NCBI GenBank assembly: GCA_031259655.1
Contig: JAIRLF010000041.1
Coordinates: 1-10,262, forward strand
DNA from: Prevotellaceae bacterium
GTDB lineage: Bacteria; Bacteroidota; Bacteroidia; Bacteroidales; UBA932
Length of the DNA: 10,262 nucleotides
Direction: 5' to 3'
Both the position numbers and the translations under genes were made by a program. The notes below the pieces were generated by a model, which searched no databases, was not told the DNA's origin, and saw only the letters and a list, made by a program, of their open reading frames with translations. This document shows positions 7,131 through 10,262 of the stretch, one piece after another (the stretch's first letter is position 1; each line of letters opens with the position of its first letter).

Positions 7131-8474
7131 TTATCTTTTCGAAATCGGGACGTATTGCTGTTCGTCGAGAATATTTTTGTAAGCCGGACGAATGATACGT
7201 TTGCTTTTGAAGTTCAACTCTTCGATGCGATGAGCCGTCCATCCGACGATACGCGCCATTGCAAACAGTGGAGTATAAATGATTTGCGGCAAACCAATCA
7301 TTTCATATACAAAACCGGAATACAAATCTACGTTTGCACACACCAGCGCCGATACACCCTTGAACTTGCAGAGAGAATAGATAGCGCGTTCTTCGATAAG
7401 TTCGAGAAACGCGAACTCTTTTTCGCGGTCTTTTTCTTTTGCAAGTTCTTTTGCAAGTTCTTTCAACAAAATAGCTCGCGGGTCGGAGACCGTATATACC
7501 GCATGACCAATACCATAAATCAATCCCGACTTGTCGTGAACTTCTTTTTTCAACATACGCATGAGATACGTATCGATTTCGTCTTCGTTTGTCCAGTCGA
7601 CAATATTTTCTTTCAAATGCGCAAACATGTTCGCCACCTGAATATTAGCGCCTCCATGCAAAGGACCTTTCAACGAGCCTATTCCTGCGGCAATGGCAGA
7701 ATAAGTATCTGTGCCTGTCGAACTTGTTACACGTACGGTAAAGGTCGAATTGTTTCCTCCGCCATGTTCGGCTTGTAGCACAAGCATCAAGTCCAAAGTA
7801 CGGGCTTCCAAGTCGGTGTAGTTTCTTTTCAGCATGTACAGGAAATTTTCGGCAATTGTCAAGTTTTCTTTCGGATGACGGATAATCAACGAACGTCCGG
7901 AAGTGCTGTGACGATAGATATTGTATGCGTATGCGATGATGGCAGGCAGCTTGGAAATCAATTCAATCGACTGCCGCATAAGGTTATCGGGAGAAGTATC
8001 GTCGGGATTGGGGTCAAAATTGTACATCTCCAGAACGCTGCGCGCCAAAATGTTCATAATGTTTTGCCCTTCCAAATCGATGATATACAGTTTTGTCTTT
8101 TGCTCCAAAGGCATATTGTCGTTCAACAGTTCTCTGAAATTCTGCAGATTTTCCTTATCGGGAAGTTCTCCCGACAACATCAGGAACGCAACTTCCTCGA
8201 ACCCAAAACGTTTTTCGTCAATCAAAGCGCGGACAATATTGTCTACATCGTAACCGCGATAATATAATTTTCCCGGAATAGCTTTCAATCCTCCTTCGGG
8301 AAGACGCTCATATCCGACAACGTTGCCTATTTGAGTCAGTCCGACCAGGACTCCCGACCTGTCTTCGTTGCGTAAACCTCGTTTTACGTTATATTTCGTA
8401 AACAGGTTATTGTCTATCTTGCATGTAGTTTTTACCGTTTCGGATAATTTGTAAATAAGATATTCTTTTTTCAT
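7131..8474 (-). CDS. gltA: Citrate synthase
   Basis: The enzyme condenses acetyl-CoA with oxaloacetate to give citrate, the entry to the oxidative TCA branch. The 447-residue protein has the citrate synthase active site: HGGGNNSTFTVRV with H237 (oxaloacetate binding), GPLHGGAN with catalytic H273, GIGHAVYTVSDPRA with H324 and R333, and NVDLYSG with catalytic D383. The GHAV sequence resembles the animal mitochondrial enzyme rather than the GHRV of E. coli. It is longer than typical 2-methylcitrate synthases of about 375 residues, which favours true citrate synthase. A lysine/glutamate-rich segment at about 337-353 contains a small 12-bp duplication. The gene sits 20 bases after icd and 38 bases before rpoN, indicating one operon. 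The ATG is the natural start, since the reading frame has no other ATG in the short gap after icd. Confidence 0.96.
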   Translation of the reverse strand: MKKEYLIYKLSETVKTTCKIDNNLFTKYNVKRGLRNEDRSGVLVGLTQIGNVVGYERLPEGGLKAIPGKLYYRGYDVDNIVRALIDEKRFGFEEVAFLMLSGELPDKENLQNFRELLNDNMPLEQKTKLYIIDLEGQNIMNILARSVLEMYNFDPNPDDTSPDNLMRQSIELISKLPAIIAYAYNIYRHSTSGRSLIIRHPKENLTIAENFLYMLKRNYTDLEARTLDLMLVLQAEHGGGNNSTFTVRVTSSTGTDTYSAIAAGIGSLKGPLHGGANIQVANMFAHLKENIVDWTNEDEIDTYLMRMLKKEVHDKSGLIYGIGHAVYTVSDPRAILLKELAKELAKEKDREKEFAFLELIEERAIYSLCKFKGVSALVCANVDLYSGFVYEMIGLPQIIYTPLFAMARIVGWTAHRIEELNFKSKRIIRPAYKNILDEQQYVPISKR

Positions 8475-8494
8475 ACTTTATAATATTTGTCTAT

Positions 8495-9766
8495 TTAAAA
8501 ATTCAATTGATTAATAATACCTATAACAGCGTCGCCGAATTGAGTAGCGCCAAGCGGTTTTCCGTTTGGCATAAAACGGGCTAAATCGCTGGTAGCCTCT
8601 CCATTATTAAAAGCTTGCTCCATTGCCGCTGTTATCAGATTTGCCGCTTCGTTCCACCCGATATATTCGAGCATCATGACAGACGAAAGTATTAACGACG
8701 AAGGATTTACGATATTTTTACCGGCAATGTCGGGAGCTGTCCCATGCGTTGCTTCAAAGACGGCATATCCGTTGGAACAGTTAATGTTAGCGCCGGGAGA
8801 AATGCCGATGCCGCCTACCATAGCCGCCAGCTGGTCGGAAATATAATCGCCGTTGAGATTCAATGTTGCGATAACCGAATAGTTTTCAGGGGTCAACAAA
8901 GTGTTTTGCAGAAAAGCGTCGGCAATGACGTCTTTGATTATCACTTTTCCTGCGGATTTGGCTTCGGTTAAAGCCTTAGACGCTTCGGTTTCACCTCGTT
9001 CTTTCTTTATCTGTTCGTATTGCAACATAGTGAAACTCGTGTCGCGAAATTCGCGTTCTGCCAAAGCATATCCCCAAAGTTTAAAGCATCCTTCGGTGAA
9101 TTTCATTATATTACCCTTGTGAACCAGAGTTACATCCGGTAATTTATTCGCCAAAGCATATTCTATCGCCGAGCGGACTAACCGTTCGGTTCCTTCCTGC
9201 GAAACGGGTTTAACTCCGAAAGATGAAGTTTCGGGAAAACGGATTTTCGAAACACCCATTTCTTCGGTCAGAAACCGGAGAAATTTTTTCGCTTCCGGCG
9301 TTCCCTGTTTCCATTCGATTCCGGCGTATATGTCTTCGGTGTTTTCTCTGAAAATCGTCATGTTAACCTTTTGAGGCTCCCTGATTGGCGACACAATCCC
9401 CTTGAACCAGCGTACAGGACGCAAACAGACGTACAAATCCAAAGTTTGACGAAGCGCCACGTTCAACGAACGTATTCCTTCGCCGACAGGGGTTGTCAAA
9501 GGTCCTTTGATTCCGACAACATATTCGCGAAAAGCGTTTATTGTCTCGTCCGGTAACCAATTGCCGGTGATTTTGAACGCTTTTTCGCCGGCATAAACCT
9601 CTTTCCATTCTATTGCCCGCGCTCCGTTATACGCTTTTGCCACCGATTTGTCGACGATGCGTTGGGTTACGGGCGTAATCTCCGCACCAACGCCGTCGCC
9701 TTCGATATATGGAATCGTAACTGTGTCCGGCACAAGCAATTTCGTCTTATCTTTCTTTATTTTCAT
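8495..9766 (-). CDS. icd: Isocitrate dehydrogenase, predicted NAD+-dependent
   Basis: The enzyme oxidatively decarboxylates isocitrate to 2-oxoglutarate. From the ATG at 9766 it has 423 residues, like the E. coli homodimeric type. Isocitrate-binding residues are all present: S100, N102, R106 (RSLNVALRQ), R116, R140 (FRENTEDIYAG, with Y147), K217 (VHKGN), D283, D307 and D311. At the coenzyme site, where E. coli NADP-IDH has K344-Y345 in HGTAPKYAG, this protein has D346-I347 (HGTAPDIAG), the pair seen in NAD+-using members of the family; E. coli Y391 is also replaced by Ser, while R395 is kept. The frame extends upstream to a TTG at 9829, but the promoter -7 box lies inside that extension, so ATG 9766 is the better start. 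S100 matches the E. coli phosphorylation serine, but no AceK kinase gene is seen nearby. It is first in the icd-gltA-rpoN unit. Confidence 0.96.
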   Translation of the reverse strand: MKIKKDKTKLLVPDTVTIPYIEGDGVGAEITPVTQRIVDKSVAKAYNGARAIEWKEVYAGEKAFKITGNWLPDETINAFREYVVGIKGPLTTPVGEGIRSLNVALRQTLDLYVCLRPVRWFKGIVSPIREPQKVNMTIFRENTEDIYAGIEWKQGTPEAKKFLRFLTEEMGVSKIRFPETSSFGVKPVSQEGTERLVRSAIEYALANKLPDVTLVHKGNIMKFTEGCFKLWGYALAEREFRDTSFTMLQYEQIKKERGETEASKALTEAKSAGKVIIKDVIADAFLQNTLLTPENYSVIATLNLNGDYISDQLAAMVGGIGISPGANINCSNGYAVFEATHGTAPDIAGKNIVNPSSLILSSVMMLEYIGWNEAANLITAAMEQAFNNGEATSDLARFMPNGKPLGATQFGDAVIGIINQLNF

Positions 9767-9818
9767 ACTTCTTATAATATACACAAAATCTTCGTGTCTT
9801 ACTAAATAAAATTCAGTC

Positions 9819-9847
9819 CAAAGATACAAATAAAATTTAAACTCAAT
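9819..9847 (-). promoter_or_regulatory. Promoter of the icd-gltA-rpoN operon
   Basis: On the minus strand TATCTTTG (9826-9819) matches the Bacteroidota -7 element exactly, and ATTG (9847-9844) lies 17 bases upstream as the -33 element. Transcription should start near 9812-9815, giving a leader of about 46-50 bases before the icd ATG. This is the best promoter in the window for these three genes; the 20- and 38-base gaps between them contain no comparable match. Confidence 0.72.
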
Positions 9848-10158
9848 CTATCGACAGTGTTTTATCGCTTATTGACAAGGAAATAAACAGTCTGTCGGGC
9901 GGAGTTAAGAACTAAGGACTAAGATTTGGCTGGCGCATTTACGTTAATAAACAGCCGTCAATTTGCAGGAGCAAGGTTTGCCGGCTCTTTCTTTAGCCGA
10001 AAATGTCAAAATCCGTGTTTCGCTTCATAAAAAAACCGAATAAATATCAATTGGCAAAGGAAGATAAAAATCAACTCTTTTTGTTCCAATATCATTGGAT
10101 TACAGTCTTTTTACAACCGGTAAACCACACCAAACAGCAACCGAAATCGAAGAAAATA
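9848..10158. other. Intergenic region without a convincing gene
   Basis: This stretch of about 310 bases lies between the icd promoter and the promoter at the right edge. It contains the degenerate heptad array (9903-9923). Two short plus-strand frames look protein-like but lack starts: 9841-9915, ending IDKEINSLSGGVKN, and 9951-10043, including LSLAENVKIRVSLHKKTE. A 53-codon ATG frame (10003-10164, lysine-rich, MSKSVFRFIKKP at its start) has no visible promoter or family resemblance. A five-pair hairpin is at 9982-9986 with 9995-9999. The simplest reading is non-coding DNA, perhaps with worn fragments of former genes. Confidence 0.5.
9903..9923 (+). repeat. Degenerate heptad array related to the one at 1774-1807
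   Basis: Three consecutive heptads read GAGTTAA, GAACTAA and GGACTAA. They share the 7-bp period, the G-A-(G/C)-T-A-A core and the plus-strand orientation with the perfect array that ends the AAA-ATPase gene. TAA occurs at 9906, 9913 and 9920, covering all three plus-strand frames. It stops the short open frame that ends SLSGGVKN. Confidence 0.7.
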
Positions 10159-10187
10159 TTGTAAAATAGATTTTTTTTGTACTTTTG
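10159..10187 (+). promoter_or_regulatory. Strong Bacteroidota-type promoter at the right edge
   Basis: TACTTTTG at 10180-10187 matches the -7 consensus exactly. TTG at 10159-10161 lies 18 bases upstream as the -33 element, and the spacer is A/T-rich with an eight-T run. It points rightward, divergent from icd. The transcription start should be near 10192-10195, only about a dozen bases before the first plausible start codon. Confidence 0.7.
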
Positions 10188-10205
10188 CGCGCCGATTTAT
10201 GTTAT

Positions 10206-10262
10206 ATGAGCAAGGTGCGAAATTACATAACATTGCCGTTGCGCAATTTGGAAAAGAAGAAA
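10206..10262 (+). CDS. Partial CDS running off the window, function unknown
   Basis: An ATG at 10206 opens a frame that stays open to the last base and encodes MSKVRNYITLPLRNLEKKK. A second ATG at 10199, in a different frame (MLYEQGAKLHNIAVAQF), is also open to the edge, so the choice is not secure. I prefer 10206 because it leaves a longer leader after the promoter. The basic, amphipathic start with LPLRNLEKKK resembles the cytoplasmic N-terminus of FtsX/MacB-type permeases, but 19 residues are too few to assign a family. The true gene could also start beyond the window. Confidence 0.35.
   Translation, partial: MSKVRNYITLPLRNLEKKK

Noticed and set aside
7441..7464. 12-bp direct duplication inside gltA
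   Set aside because: It is in frame, has one mismatch, and encodes an ordinary Lys/Glu-rich helix; local slippage is enough to explain it.
7155..7778. Plus-strand 207-codon frame inside gltA
   Set aside because: It is opposite the catalytic half of citrate synthase, with no independent support.
9926..9943. TGGC-containing stretch resembling a sigma-54 -24/-12 promoter
   Set aside because: The TGGCGC is present, but the -12 TTGC at the required spacing is missing.
10003..10164. 53-codon ATG frame in the right intergenic region
   Set aside because: It has no promoter and no family resemblance, and it overlaps the -33 element of the next promoter; kept only as a note in the intergenic entry.
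1..10262. CRISPR array, tRNA/rRNA genes, intact insertion sequence or known multi-gene defence system
   Set aside because: I saw no regularly spaced repeats, tRNA-like sequence or transposase gene. The AAA-ATPase/nuclease-like protein alone does not make a recognised defence system.

Overview
The window looks like chromosomal DNA of a Bacteroidota bacterium, most likely Bacteroidales. Four places carry the Bacteroides-type promoter signature (TAnnTTTG at about -7, with a TTG about 17-23 bases upstream in three of them). Start codons lack Shine-Dalgarno sequences and have A/T-rich leaders. The encoded proteins (a PF09820-type AAA-ATPase, a GH123-like lipoprotein, and an FhuD/BtuF-type lipoprotein with an EYMEDTPLGKAEW motif) fit that phylum.

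Left part, plus strand (1-5508). A 520-residue AAA-ATPase/PD-(D/E)XK protein with its own promoter ends inside a tandem heptad array. It is followed by a two-gene lipoprotein unit: a GH123/DUF4091-like glycosidase, and a periplasmic metal-chelate or cofactor binding protein whose GTG start overlaps the glycosidase stop codon. A compact, highly structured intergenic element separates these from a phosphoglycolate-phosphatase-like HAD hydrolase with its own promoter.

Middle (5509-5658). A short convergent intergenic region holds a hairpin and what may be a decayed N-terminal fragment of a YgjP/COG1451-like protein.

Right part, minus strand (9766 down to 5659). Three tightly spaced genes run icd - gltA - rpoN: isocitrate dehydrogenase, citrate synthase and sigma-54. 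A clear promoter precedes icd. The first two make the oxidative branch from oxaloacetate and acetyl-CoA to 2-oxoglutarate, apart from aconitase, which is not in the window. 2-Oxoglutarate is the classical carbon/nitrogen signal, so linkage to rpoN is suggestive. The isocitrate dehydrogenase has Asp-Ile where the E. coli enzyme has the NADP-selecting Lys344-Tyr345, so it is predicted to use NAD+.

Far right (9848-10262). About 360 bases hold a degenerate second heptad array, no convincing gene, and then a strong plus-strand promoter driving something that starts at the window edge.

No complete new system is evident. The most interesting signals are the heptad arrays, which place a TAA in every reading frame, the predicted NAD+ specificity of the isocitrate dehydrogenase, the icd-gltA-rpoN linkage, and the structured element at 4724-4804.
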